Positions 1 through 8,174 of a DNA stretch of 64,000 nucleotides are shown in pieces. The translations under genes and the position numbers were made by a program. This DNA is from Loktanella sp. S4079 (GTDB lineage Bacteria > Pseudomonadota > Alphaproteobacteria > Rhodobacterales > Rhodobacteraceae). Where the stretch lies: NCBI RefSeq assembly GCF_000967725.1, contig NZ_JXYE01000002.1:372001-436000 (forward strand). The letters are read 5' to 3'. Under the pieces are notes generated by a model, which saw only the letters and a program-made list of their open reading frames with translations, was not told the DNA's origin and did no database searches. Numbering within the stretch: position 1 is the stretch's first letter; each line of letters starts with the position of its first letter.

Positions 1-294
1 TGGCCTATATTTAGTGCACTTAGTCGTCCCACGCAGCCTATTCGCGCAGAGGTCACTTTGCCAGATGCCGGCCAAACGCGTTTCATGTGTTATGCGATGG
101 CAATGCCAAAGGGAGAGCAGCAGTTTGACGTGATCCCAGTGCTTCAAAGTACGATGCTTGTTATAGCAGATCCTGCCGAAAGCGCAGGATTTTCAATTCC
201 CGTTGGCGGATCATGTCGGATCTGCCCACGTTCTGATTGCGCGACCCGGCGCGAGCCTGCAATTATCGGACTGGCGGGTGCAGCTGGTCTTTGA
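1..294 (+). CDS. XRE-family regulator with C-terminal DUF2083 domain (5' truncated)
   Basis: The reading frame is open from the first base of the window to a TGA at 292-294, giving 97 residues of the C-terminus. The visible part ends with a cysteine-rich motif (VGGSCRICPRSDCATR) typical of the DUF2083 domain of XRE/ScfR/RamB-type regulators, which sense short-chain acyl-CoA metabolism and carry an N-terminal helix-turn-helix and an IrrE-like middle domain. Those domains would lie upstream and are not visible. Its place just before a CrbSR/CbrA-like sensor system fits a role in acetate or propionate control, but that is inference. Confidence 0.75.
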   Translation, partial: WPIFSALSRPTQPIRAEVTLPDAGQTRFMCYAMAMPKGEQQFDVIPVLQSTMLVIADPAESAGFSIPVGGSCRICPRSDCATRREPAIIGLAGAAGL

Positions 295-374
295 CTTCGG
301 ACCTAATTCCCACGATAGTCCACCTTAGGGAGGCTGCCCCTATGGGGTAGTAAGACAATTGGGGAGGCGATGAG

Positions 375-743
375 ATGGGCAAACGTGTCCTTCTGATCGA
401 AGATGAGCCGAATATACTTGAGGCGATCAGTTTTATTCTGTCCCGCGATGGCTGGACAGTGCACACCCATGAAGATGGGGAAACCGCGATGAAAAAGGTG
501 GAAGGCTTTCCACCCGACATGATTATTTTGGATGTGATGCTTCCGGGACGAAGCGGTTTTGACATCCTCAGGGATTTACGCGCATCCGAAATCACCAAGG
601 ATATACCTGTGATGATGCTGACAGCGCGTGGCCAAGAAAAAGATCGGGAATTGGCGCTGCGGCTTGGCGCGAATCATTTCATGACTAAGCCATTCTCGAA
701 CGCAGAGGTGCGTGACCATGTCAAAGAGCTGATGGGCGCATGA
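375..743 (+). CDS. Single-domain response regulator (receiver only)
   Basis: The 122-residue protein is a complete CheY-like receiver: acidic pair EDE near the N-terminus, phospho-acceptor Asp in the ILDVMLPG segment (about residue 53), the conserved Thr in MLTARG and the Lys in FMTKPF. There is no output domain, so it must act through a partner protein or as a phosphate relay. Its stop overlaps the next start (ATGA at 740-743), and the sensor kinase follows, so the three genes form one operon. A GGGGAGG-type ribosome-binding site precedes the ATG. Confidence 0.93.
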   Translation: MGKRVLLIEDEPNILEAISFILSRDGWTVHTHEDGETAMKKVEGFPPDMIILDVMLPGRSGFDILRDLRASEITKDIPVMMLTARGQEKDRELALRLGANHFMTKPFSNAEVRDHVKELMGA

Positions 744-1018
744 GCCTTGGGCCAAAGTCCAAGATTTTCTTAGAGCAAGCCGGGTATCGACAAAGACGGG
801 TGCGCGATGCCGTGCGATTGCTGCCGCTACTGGGGATCGTGCTGTTGTCGATCCCTCTCTTGTGGCCAAGGCTCGAACCACCCGAGGCTTATAGCTCTGG
901 CGCGTTGGTCTATATTTTTGGTGTTTGGGTTGCGCTAATCGCGATCTCGGCATTTTTGTCGCGGACGATGCATGCCGATGACGATGAAGCCGCGCCAAAG
1001 GGTGGATCTGATGCTTAG
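740..1018 (+). CDS. Small membrane protein between response regulator and sensor kinase
   Basis: This 92-residue protein has a basic cytoplasmic N-terminus, two hydrophobic segments (about residues 26-43 and 54-72) and an acidic tail. It overlaps the regulator by 4 nt and the kinase by 8 nt, so translation is probably coupled. Small two-helix proteins next to sodium/solute-symporter sensor kinases resemble the DUF4212-type subunits that sit beside symporters, but I cannot confirm that family here. Its function is unknown; it is likely an accessory to the membrane sensor. Confidence 0.8.
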   Translation: MSLGPKSKIFLEQAGYRQRRVRDAVRLLPLLGIVLLSIPLLWPRLEPPEAYSSGALVYIFGVWVALIAISAFLSRTMHADDDEAAPKGGSDA

Positions 1019-3707
1019 CTTTAATTTGGTCATTACGATCTCGTTATGCTACGTGGCGATCCTATTCATGGTCGCCTTTTTGGCAGAGCGCCGCGCGACA
1101 ATGGGCAATGCCACCTGGCTTTATTCTCCGCTCATTTACACCTTATCGCTGAGTATCTACTGCACGGCTTGGACGTTTTATGGCGCGGTGGGGTATGCTG
1201 CGCGGTCGGGTTTAGAGTTCGCTACAATCTATCTTGGCCCAACTTTGGTAATGATTGGCTGGTGGTGGATTTTGCGCAAGCTGGTCCGTATCGGGCGGGC
1301 GCATCGCATTACGTCTATCGCGGACTTGGTGTCATCCCGTTTCGGAAAATCGACTACGCTCGGGATGATCGTCACGCTAATTTCTGTTGTTGCAGCAACA
1401 CCTTACATCGCACTTCAATTGCAGTCCGTGACCCTATCGTTTTCGGTATTTGCCCAAAGCAACGGCCAAGTGTGGCATCAGGCTGATCTGAACGCGACGG
1501 CGATGTGGGTCGCGATGGGGCTGGTTGTCTTTACCGTGCTGTTTGGCACCCGAAATTTGGACGCAAACGAGAGGCACCACGGTATCGTTATGGCCATCGC
1601 TGTTGAAGCCGTGGTCAAACTGCTCGCGCTATTGGCGGTTGGTGTATTCGTGGTTTGGGGGATCGCGGGCGGTCCAACTGAAATGTTGGCGCGTATCGAT
1701 AATTCGTCGATAACTCTTTGGGATCACAACGGTGGGCGTTGGATCAGTCTGCTGTTTTTGTCCGCAGCTGCCTTTATTTGTTTGCCGCGTATGTTTCAGG
1801 TGCTTGTTGTCGAGAACGCGGATGAACGGCACCTCGCTATCGCGAGCTGGGCTTTTCCGGGGTATTTGCTCTTGATGAGCCTATTTGTCGTGCCGATTGC
1901 GGTAATTGGGCTTGATCTGCTGCCGACAGGTAGCAACCCGGATCTGTTTGTGCTGACTATCCCGCTGAGCGAGGGGCAAAATGGTCTTGCGATGCTTTCG
2001 TTCCTTGGTGGTTTCTCATCCGCGACCTCTATGGTGATGGTCGCAACAATTGCTTTGGCGACCATGGTGTCAAACCACATTGTCGTACCGATTTGGCTAT
2101 CGATGCGGCCCAACCAACAGGCCGTGATTTCTGGCGATATTCGACACGTAATTTTGTTGGCACGCCGACTGTCGATTGCGGGCGTGCTGTTTCTAGGGTT
2201 CATCTATTACCGTCTTTCCGGGGGCGGCGCGGCGCTTGCGGCAATTGGATTGGTGTCATTTTCAGGGGCCGTGCAAATCTTGCCAGCGATGCTGGGGGGG
2301 ATTTTCTGGCGCGGTGCAACGCGGATCGGCGCCGCAGCAGGTTTGAGCGTCGGGTTGGTGCTATGGCTGTGGACGTTGTTTCTGCCAAGCTTTGGCGCAG
2401 ATGCCGTCATCAGCCAAGCAGTGTTTGATCATGGTCCATTTGGGTGGACATGGCTGCGGCCACAGGCGCTGTTCGGCATTGGTGGGCTTGACCCATTGGT
2501 CCACGGAATATTCTGGTCAATGCTGTTGAACACCGGAACGTTCTTGGTCGGGTCACTGGTGAGCTTTCCCAAGCCTCTCGAGAGGTTGCAGGGCGCCCAA
2601 TTCGTGAATGTGTTCGAACATTCTGCCGCGGCCCCCGCGTGGACCAACGCGGCGGCAGGTGCAGAGGACCTGCTGATCATGGCGCAGCGCATCATGGGCA
2701 GCACAGACGCGCAGGCCATCTTTGAACGCGAGGCCACCCGCCAAGGTAAAAAAGGTTATTTGCCCGAAGTGACCCCCGCTTTCGTTGAGCTTCTGGAGAG
2801 AGAACTTGCAGGTTCTGTCGGGGCGGCAACAGCACATGCAATGGTCGGTCAGTTGATCGGAGGCAGCGGTGTTTCAGTCGAGGATCTGATCGCCGTTGCG
2901 GATGAGGCCGCCCAAATTCTGGAATACTCCAGCCGCCTTGAGGCTAAATCAAATGAACAAGAGCAAACCGCACGTGCGCTGCGCGATGCCAACGCGAAGC
3001 TGACCGCGCTATCCATTCAAAAGGATGCATTTCTGAGCCAAATCAGCCACGAATTGCGTACGCCCATGACGTCGATCCGGTCATTTTCGGATATTCTGCG
3101 CGACGGTGAAATGACTGATGCCGAACAAAAGCGTTATTCCGGCATTATCCATGATGAGGCGATCAGGCTGACCCGTTTGTTGGACGATTTGCTTGATCTA
3201 TCGGTACTTGAAAACGGTCAGGTCATGCTCAACGAACAAAGTGGGAGCCTGTCAGAACTGCTTGATCGCGCAATTGGGGCTGCCGGATTGCTGAACAGTG
3301 ATTTGGTCATCCTGCGCGCGCCAGAGGTTGCGAATGTCACGATCAAGACTGATTTGGATCGCCTTGTGCAGGTCTTTATCAATCTCATTGCCAATGCGCG
3401 GAAATATTGTGATGCGCGCCATCCAAGGCTGCGCATTTCCGTGCATGATCGCGGCTCGCACTACTATATCGACTTTGTCGATAACGGCAGCGGAATCGCC
3501 TTTGATAATCAGCAGCTGATTTTTGAAAAGTTCTCGCGCTTGTCTGATGGTGCCAAAGCTGGCGGGGCAGGGCTTGGGCTTGCTATTTGTCGAGAGATTA
3601 TGCGCAGGTTGGGCGGCGACATTACCTATCTGCCGGGCCAATACGGTACCGCCTTCAGGTTACGATTGCCCAAGAAACGCGTACCGCATGCGTTAGCACA
3701 AACGTAA
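1011..3707 (+). CDS. Sensor histidine kinase with N-terminal sodium/solute symporter domain (CbrA/CrbS-like)
   Basis: The N-terminal ~520 residues are a sodium:solute symporter-like domain with about 13 membrane segments. They are followed by a linker and a C-terminal histidine kinase: H-box with HELRTP, N-box FINLIANARKY, G1 DNGSGI and G2 GGAGLGLAI. The design matches CbrA/CrbS kinases, where a transporter domain is coupled to phospho-signalling for carbon or acetate use. I chose ATG 1011 (898 residues) because a GGTGGA site lies just upstream and the protein then starts directly with the first membrane helix. ATG 972 would overlap the upstream gene by 47 nt. The REC-only regulator at 375-743 is the likely partner. 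Confidence 0.92.
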   Translation: MLSFNLVITISLCYVAILFMVAFLAERRATMGNATWLYSPLIYTLSLSIYCTAWTFYGAVGYAARSGLEFATIYLGPTLVMIGWWWILRKLVRIGRAHRITSIADLVSSRFGKSTTLGMIVTLISVVAATPYIALQLQSVTLSFSVFAQSNGQVWHQADLNATAMWVAMGLVVFTVLFGTRNLDANERHHGIVMAIAVEAVVKLLALLAVGVFVVWGIAGGPTEMLARIDNSSITLWDHNGGRWISLLFLSAAAFICLPRMFQVLVVENADERHLAIASWAFPGYLLLMSLFVVPIAVIGLDLLPTGSNPDLFVLTIPLSEGQNGLAMLSFLGGFSSATSMVMVATIALATMVSNHIVVPIWLSMRPNQQAVISGDIRHVILLARRLSIAGVLFLGFIYYRLSGGGAALAAIGLVSFSGAVQILPAMLGGIFWRGATRIGAAAGLSVGLVLWLWTLFLPSFGADAVISQAVFDHGPFGWTWLRPQALFGIGGLDPLVHGIFWSMLLNTGTFLVGSLVSFPKPLERLQGAQFVNVFEHSAAAPAWTNAAAGAEDLLIMAQRIMGSTDAQAIFEREATRQGKKGYLPEVTPAFVELLERELAGSVGAATAHAMVGQLIGGSGVSVEDLIAVADEAAQILEYSSRLEAKSNEQEQTARALRDANAKLTALSIQKDAFLSQISHELRTPMTSIRSFSDILRDGEMTDAEQKRYSGIIHDEAIRLTRLLDDLLDLSVLENGQVMLNEQSGSLSELLDRAIGAAGLLNSDLVILRAPEVANVTIKTDLDRLVQVFINLIANARKYCDARHPRLRISVHDRGSHYYIDFVDNGSGIAFDNQQLIFEKFSRLSDGAKAGGAGLGLAICREIMRRLGGDITYLPGQYGTAFRLRLPKKRVPHALAQT

Positions 3708-3749
3708 CCATTCGCGTTTATGCAGAACCTAGTTTTCTGCGGTGGGTGC

Positions 3750-4721
3750 ATGTCCGATAGCGTACATTCAAATATTATGCGGCGTTTGGCCGGGCAGGCG
3801 ACGTCAAAGGCCGGGATTTCTCCGCTGACGTCGTCGCGTGCGATGCGCCTCGCGCTTGCGAAATCGGCGCGTGACACGGTTGGTCTGGTGCTCAGCGTGA
3901 CCAGCGTGATTGACGAAACAATGCCCATTGACGATGCGATTGGCGGTCTCGACGACGGTTTGATGTTAATCGGATTGCAGCGCGATGGCGCGGTTGTCGG
4001 TCTCGTCGCCGTTGATATGCAATTGCGCGCGGCCATTGTTGAAATGCAAACCATGCACTCTGTTTCAACGCAGCCTGCCAGCGCTCGAAAGCCAACCGTG
4101 ACCGACATGGCGATGAATGAACCTGTGCTGCATCATCTTTTGGCAAGTTTGCCTAGCGCTATCGCCGGGACAAATTTTGACGGTTGGGCAGATGATCTTG
4201 TCGTGGCAGAACTGATTTCTGAGCCGCGTGCCGCCGCGCTTTTGCTGGACGAGGGGAATTATCGTTCGCTTCGTATGGAGGTCGATTTTGGTGTGGCAGA
4301 GCGGGCTGCCTCACTCACACTAATTTTGCCAGTTCTTGCCGCTGAGGAACCGGAGACTGTGCTCGAAGATCAGCCAGCCGACTGGGCGACAACATTTCGT
4401 GCAACAGTCCATGCCGCACCGACAGCTTTGGACGCCGTGCTGCACCGTTTTAAAATGTCGATTGGGCAGGTGGAATCACTGTCGGTAGGGCAGCTGGTTT
4501 CCCTTAGTGGGTGCACCGTGAATTCGGTAAAATTAGTAGCGCCTGGGGGGCAGCAGGTCGCAACAGCAAAACTGGGGCAAACCGGCGGTATGCGCGCCGT
4601 GCGCATCCAACAAGAGCTGATGCCGACCCTTTCAGAGCTCCCTTCCGGAGCGGAGAAAGCAGCGCTTGCTATTCAACAGGATAAAACAGCCCAATCCTCC
4701 GAGCCGCTAAGTGTGACATAG
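3750..4721 (+). CDS. FliM/FliN-family C-terminal (SpoA) domain protein
   Basis: The C-terminal ~80 residues (from about VLHRFKMSIGQVESLSVGQL) look like the SpoA/FliN domain of the flagellar switch C-ring. The N-terminal half is FliM-like in layout but divergent. ATG 3750 (323 residues) is preferred to 3720 because GGTGGG lies 5 nt upstream. The gene sits alone, away from any flagellar cluster in the window, directly downstream of the sensor kinase. It could be the C-ring protein of a flagellum encoded elsewhere, or a switch-like protein linked to the adjacent signalling operon. Confidence 0.75.
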   Translation: MSDSVHSNIMRRLAGQATSKAGISPLTSSRAMRLALAKSARDTVGLVLSVTSVIDETMPIDDAIGGLDDGLMLIGLQRDGAVVGLVAVDMQLRAAIVEMQTMHSVSTQPASARKPTVTDMAMNEPVLHHLLASLPSAIAGTNFDGWADDLVVAELISEPRAAALLLDEGNYRSLRMEVDFGVAERAASLTLILPVLAAEEPETVLEDQPADWATTFRATVHAAPTALDAVLHRFKMSIGQVESLSVGQLVSLSGCTVNSVKLVAPGGQQVATAKLGQTGGMRAVRIQQELMPTLSELPSGAEKAALAIQQDKTAQSSEPLSVT

Positions 4722-4735
4722 TGGTAGGATTGGGG

Positions 4736-4766
4736 TCTGCGCCAGTTTGGCGCAGATGCGATTTTT
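4736..4766 (+). terminator. Rho-independent terminator of the sensor operon
   Basis: A perfect 9-bp stem (TCTGCGCCA / TGGCGCAGA, loop GTT) is followed by a T-run, 15 nt after the FliM-like stop codon. It lies between convergent genes. Confidence 0.75.
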
Positions 4767-4770
4767 GGGC

Positions 4771-5196
4771 TTACGCGTCTGCAAGCGAATCCAACTGGCC
4801 GCGCATCCCCGCGAGGTCATACCCGGCAGAGGCCGTTGCTGCGATGATCGCATCGGTCGGCAAGACGCCCGCCTGAGACAACGACCAAACGATTGACGAC
4901 CGGGTGCCAGACGCACAATAGGCCAAAGTCGGGCCTGATGACGTGTCCATCGCGGATTTTTGCGCGTCGACCATGGCCATATTCAGCGTTTGGTGCGTGA
5001 CCGGATTGATCACGAACTGCAGGCCAGCAGCGGTCGCGGCGGCCTCAATCGCGGCAGCGCAGTGGCTGGGCGGGACTTCTGCATCCGGGCGATTGCAAAT
5101 GATGGTGGTGAAACCGGCCTCAGCAATGGCCGGGATATCATTGATGTCGATTTGCGGTGAGACCGCATAGGTCGGGCTGATTTGTCTAATATCCAT
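4771..5196 (-). CDS. TIGR01244-family sulfur transferase / BLH-like phosphatase-fold protein
   Basis: The 141-residue protein has the DUF442 (beta-lactamase hydrolase-like) fold, with active-site loop YCASGTRS (Cys about residue 94) in the C-x5-R layout shared by tyrosine-phosphatase and rhodanese-like sulfur-handling enzymes. It is the last gene of a three-gene operon with two YeeE/YedE proteins. In Xylella and Agrobacterium a BLH protein and YeeE/YedE-type transporter are controlled by the persulfide sensor BigR. The likely role is handling sulfide-derived persulfide in the cytoplasm. No metallo-beta-lactamase (ETHE1-like) domain is fused here, unlike full-length BLH. Confidence 0.85.
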   Translation of the reverse strand: MDIRQISPTYAVSPQIDINDIPAIAEAGFTTIICNRPDAEVPPSHCAAAIEAAATAAGLQFVINPVTHQTLNMAMVDAQKSAMDTSSGPTLAYCASGTRSSIVWSLSQAGVLPTDAIIAATASAGYDLAGMRGQLDSLADA

Positions 5197-5205
5197 GGTG
5201 GTCTT

Positions 5206-5637
5206 TTAGCTGGGGCGAAGGCGTTGGTCTAGATGTGTCCGCAGCTTGGGGGCAAGCAGCATACCGATGATCATTGCCACGACGAAGGACAGGCCATGGA
5301 CGCCACCAAAGCTGAGCGAAGCGATGGCCGGACCAGGGCACAAGCCGACCAGCCCCCAACCCATGCCAAATAGGGTGGAGCCGATGATAAGGTTGCGCCC
5401 GATTTCAGGCTTCGGAGGCGCAGGAAATGATGGCGCCAAGACAGGGCTGCGTTTTTTGCTGTACTGCCAAGCGATAGCCATTGGAACAATGGCCCCGCCC
5501 ATGACAAAGGCAAGCGTCGGGTCCCATGCGCCAAAGACGTCAAGCCATCCTTGAACTTTTTCGGTGTTCGTCATGCCAGAAATAAGCAGCCCCAATCCGA
5601 AAATTGCACCGCTGATAAGAGAAACAAGCTGCCGCAT
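5206..5637 (-). CDS. YeeE/YedE-family (DUF6691) membrane protein
   Basis: The 143-residue membrane protein has about four hydrophobic segments and the conserved cysteine motif GLVGLCPGPA, which in the YeeE family lines the path for thiosulfate or related sulfur species. The start ATG overlaps the stop of the upstream half (TAATG), so the two halves are translationally coupled and probably form one transporter. The longer possible start at 5766 is rejected because it would read into the preceding gene. It is most likely under the divergent ArsR regulator. Confidence 0.88.
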   Translation of the reverse strand: MRQLVSLISGAIFGLGLLISGMTNTEKVQGWLDVFGAWDPTLAFVMGGAIVPMAIAWQYSKKRSPVLAPSFPAPPKPEIGRNLIIGSTLFGMGWGLVGLCPGPAIASLSFGGVHGLSFVVAMIIGMLLAPKLRTHLDQRLRPS

Positions 5638-6062
5638 TAGATAACTCCCAGAAGATGTTTGAAAATAAGGACGGTAAGGCCACCCGCACCAATGTAAAAA
5701 CACGTCGCCACGATGCCCCGCAACGACAGGCGCGATATCCCGCAAACGCCGTGCCCAGAGGTGCAACCATTGGCCAGCCGCGTGCCAATGCCGACAAGCA
5801 GCCCGGCAGCAATGATGGCTATGTAGTTATCGGTCAGGTTGGTCTGAGCGCCACCCTGAAAGGCCGCAGCGATTGCGGGTGCGATTGCCAGCCCAGCAAT
5901 GAAGAGCGCCCGTTCTTTCCAGTCGCTTTTTCCGCTACCATCGACAAGTCCGCCGATGATCCCGGATGCGCCCATGACACGGCCGTTGAAAAGCAGCAAG
6001 AGAGCTGCAGCAGTCCCAATTATGATTCCCCCAAAGAGGCCGAATATCCAGTCGACTTGCAT
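5637..6062 (-). CDS. YeeE/YedE-family sulfur transport membrane protein
   Basis: This 141-residue membrane protein carries the signature [12 protein letters not shown], with two cysteines typical of the first half of split YeeE/YedE transporters. I chose the ATG at 6062 because AAGGA lies 6 nt upstream; ATGs at 6068 and 6098 are in frame but have poorer spacing. It is the first gene of the sulfur operon, and the intergenic region to the divergent ArsR gene holds a perfect inverted repeat. Substrate (thiosulfate, sulfide-derived or other reduced sulfur) is inferred from the family. Confidence 0.88.
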   Translation of the reverse strand: MQVDWIFGLFGGIIIGTAAALLLLFNGRVMGASGIIGGLVDGSGKSDWKERALFIAGLAIAPAIAAAFQGGAQTNLTDNYIAIIAAGLLVGIGTRLANGCTSGHGVCGISRLSLRGIVATCFYIGAGGLTVLIFKHLLGVI

Positions 6063-6226
6063 CGTCATTCCTTTGATCAGCTTTATGCTGTTGCCCATGA
6101 GTTATTTTCCGCGCATTCGACACGTGTGAGTGTCGCAGGGACGCAACGCTAACTGTCGAGAAACGCAAAAAGACCTTTACATCGTTGGGCTTTGCATCTT
6201 TTTTGTACCGCTTAACATAGAGGCTT

Positions 6227-6258
6227 AATAATACATTTCAATATAGAAATGTATTATT
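6227..6258. promoter_or_regulatory. Probable operator: 13-bp perfect inverted repeat
   Basis: The arms AATAATACATTTC (6227-6239) and GAAATGTATTATT (6246-6258) are exact inverse complements around a 6-nt AT spacer. The site is 20 bp upstream of the ArsR-family gene and in the divergent region feeding the YeeE/YedE operon. AT-rich palindromes of this kind are typical ArsR/BigR operators, so autoregulation and control of the operon are likely. Confidence 0.75.
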
Positions 6259-6278
6259 TCTGACCGTAGAGTATTCCA

Positions 6279-6614
6279 ATGAACGAAACGACGAAAATTT
6301 CACAAGAGAGCCCCGTTGATCCGATGGATGCAGCGGCTGCTGATGCGGCTGAATTATTAAAGGCGCTATCAAACCCTGGTCGCCTGCGCATATTATGCGC
6401 TTTGGTGCCGGGCGAATTAACCGTAGGAGAGCTGGAGGCCTCATTAGGGGCCAGCCAGTCATATGTCTCAGGGCAGTTACTACGGTTGCGAAATGAAGGC
6501 TTGGTCGCTTGTGAGCGACACGGACGCAGTATGCATTATCGGTTGTCGGATCCGCGCGTGCGCCCGATCCTCGAGAGAATCTATGAAATTTTCTGTCCAG
6601 ATGGTGTGAAGTAG
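6279..6614 (+). CDS. ArsR-family persulfide-responsive repressor (BigR/SqrR-like)
   Basis: The 111-residue protein is a winged-helix ArsR regulator; the recognition helix is around LGASQSYVSGQLLRLRNEGL. It has Cys40 in the helix LRILC and Cys106 near the C-terminus (IFCPDGVK). These positions match the redox cysteine pair (C41/C107) that forms a tetrasulfide bridge in SqrR and the equivalent pair in BigR. A further Cys78 lies on the wing. Together with the divergent YeeE/YedE-BLH operon this supports derepression by sulfane sulfur. The metal-binding motif ELCVCDL of ArsR/SmtB sensors is absent. Confidence 0.88.
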   Translation: MNETTKISQESPVDPMDAAAADAAELLKALSNPGRLRILCALVPGELTVGELEASLGASQSYVSGQLLRLRNEGLVACERHGRSMHYRLSDPRVRPILERIYEIFCPDGVK

Positions 6615-6623
6615 TTTGGGCAA

Positions 6624-6839
6624 TTAGCCCAGCATCACCCCCACCACGACGGCCATGAGGCCGATCATCGAAATCAGCAAGGCAACAAGGTTAATCGGTA
6701 GAATGCGGGCCAACCGTGCGCGCATTTCTTCGTCAGACAATCCTGCGCGTTTGGCTTTGGTTACGGTGATGATGCTGTAGACGATCCCGCTTAGTCCGAT
6801 CACCGACAAAGCTGCGCCAATCCAAACAACGATTTCCAT
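6624..6839 (-). CDS. Small two-helix membrane protein, function unknown
   Basis: The 71-residue protein has two strongly hydrophobic segments (about residues 4-24 and 47-70) separated by a charged loop rich in Lys, Arg and Glu. Start ATG 6839 is preceded by a GGAGAC-type site. It is convergent with the ArsR gene, whose stop is only 9 nt away. Similar short proteins are common in Rhodobacteraceae, but I do not recognise a functional family. Confidence 0.72.
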   Translation of the reverse strand: MEIVVWIGAALSVIGLSGIVYSIITVTKAKRAGLSDEEMRARLARILPINLVALLISMIGLMAVVVGVMLG

Positions 6840-6951
6840 TTCAGGTGTCTCCTTTAGTTAAGTCCGCCTAACGCGCGTGGGCAGCCCTTGCAAGGGTTGC
6901 AGCGATCCGGGGCAACGGCTAGGGAATGGCAAGCCTGTCAGGAGAGCATTC

Positions 6952-7209
6952 ATGAACGATTCAGTTACCGATACCGTATCCAACGTTGCCGGCGAAGAGC
7001 TGCGCCAATTTGTAGAGCGTTACGAACGGCTTGAGGCTGAAAAGAAAGACATCGCAGACGCCCAAAAAGAAATCATGGCTGAAGCCAAAGGGCGCGGCTA
7101 CGATACGAAGGTACTGCGCAAGATTGTCGCAATTCGCAAGCGCGATGCCAACGACGTCGCCGAAGAAGAAGCCGTCATGGATATGTATATGTCCGCAATG
7201 GGCATGTAA
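6952..7209 (+). CDS. GapR-family DNA-binding protein (DUF2312)
   Basis: The 85-residue protein matches the GapR/DUF2312 family: a long coiled-coil helix (ELRQFVERYERLEAEKKDI) then the conserved stretch GRGYDTKVLRKIVAIRK. In Caulobacter GapR binds overtwisted AT-rich DNA ahead of replication forks and stimulates topoisomerases. The start at 6952 follows CAGGAGAG at good spacing; the longer in-frame opening from 6877 lacks homology. It is a single-gene unit. Confidence 0.93.
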   Translation: MNDSVTDTVSNVAGEELRQFVERYERLEAEKKDIADAQKEIMAEAKGRGYDTKVLRKIVAIRKRDANDVAEEEAVMDMYMSAMGM

Positions 7210-7212
7210 CGT

Positions 7213-8094
7213 TTAGCTAAACGGCAAGAGCAATGTGACGCCGTCCATCTTTGCGATTTCTGCAATATCGGCGTCATAATTTTCGGTGAGGGTGGCGATC
7301 ATCGCATCATCCGCTTCAAAGCGGTCAATCTCGGTGTCGTCGGCCCCCTCGACCGCGTAGTTTTCCCAACATTCTGCGATTAGGGTTTGGATGTCCTCGC
7401 TACGCATTCCCGGATCGTTTGTTAGTTCCTGCTCGAGCTGTGCAAACACTTTCGGGTCAATCAGGCCAGATAGCGGGGCGAGCGCATCAATGAGCGGCAC
7501 GTCGTGTTTGAGTCCGGTGAAATGACGCAATAGCTCTGGCCAAACCAATGGGGTGTCTTCGCTGCACCACACCACAAGTTCGGCATCAGGCGCGCCGGCG
7601 TGAATGCGGCGCACGACATCGGCCCAGTCGATTTCTTCGGGGTGTGAGATACCCATGAATTCGGCCAGTGAAGCCGATTTAGGACGACTTAGCGCCTCTT
7701 GCAGAAATGTTGCCGGGTGGCTGAGACCAAAATAGAGCGTCAATTGATCGTCAGGGAATAGTCCGCGCAACGCGCGCGCTTTGGGCTCGGCCTGCGGATA
7801 GAACACGCCATGTTCAAAAATCCGGTTCGCCACACATATAAAATTTCCGTTGCACAGCAAAAGCCGCGTGATGTTGTCATCTTCGACAATGCTATCGAGC
7901 AAAATATCGCGTGTCCCCTCAGCGGGGGCTGCGCCATCCAAGCCTTGAATCGTTGTCCGTATGAGTGCGCGATATTTGCCTGGACCCGGTGCGACGATTC
8001 CGTGTTCGCTAAGGGTGCCTACGTTTTTTTGGGCTGACCGTAACAATTGGTCTTCGTCGTCACCATGAGCACCAATATGGTATGCAATTTGCAT
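7213..8094 (-). CDS. Conserved hypothetical protein, degenerate sulfotransferase-like N-terminus
   Basis: This is a 293-residue soluble protein. Its N-terminus (MQIAYHIGAHGDDEDQLLRS) resembles the beta-strand and P-loop region of sulfotransferase-like proteins, which usually read HIGxxKTGTT; here the Lys-Thr-Gly-Thr part is replaced by acidic residues, so PAPS binding is doubtful. The C-terminal half is acidic. ATG 8094 is chosen over an upstream TTG at 8115 because it begins exactly at the conserved strand. I do not know its function. A related N-terminus occurs at 32435-33430. Confidence 0.7.
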   Translation of the reverse strand: MQIAYHIGAHGDDEDQLLRSAQKNVGTLSEHGIVAPGPGKYRALIRTTIQGLDGAAPAEGTRDILLDSIVEDDNITRLLLCNGNFICVANRIFEHGVFYPQAEPKARALRGLFPDDQLTLYFGLSHPATFLQEALSRPKSASLAEFMGISHPEEIDWADVVRRIHAGAPDAELVVWCSEDTPLVWPELLRHFTGLKHDVPLIDALAPLSGLIDPKVFAQLEQELTNDPGMRSEDIQTLIAECWENYAVEGADDTEIDRFEADDAMIATLTENYDADIAEIAKMDGVTLLLPFS

Positions 8095-8174
8095 GCAGTT
8101 CAGCCTTTCGTCCAAGTCACTGCATCATAGTGGGATTTCTGGACAGTTAAACTGCTTTCCGGTAGTCGAAAATA

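Noticed and set aside
5655..6152. 165-codon plus-strand frame
   Set aside because: Antisense to the YeeE/YedE genes whose motifs and overlaps are clear on the minus strand.
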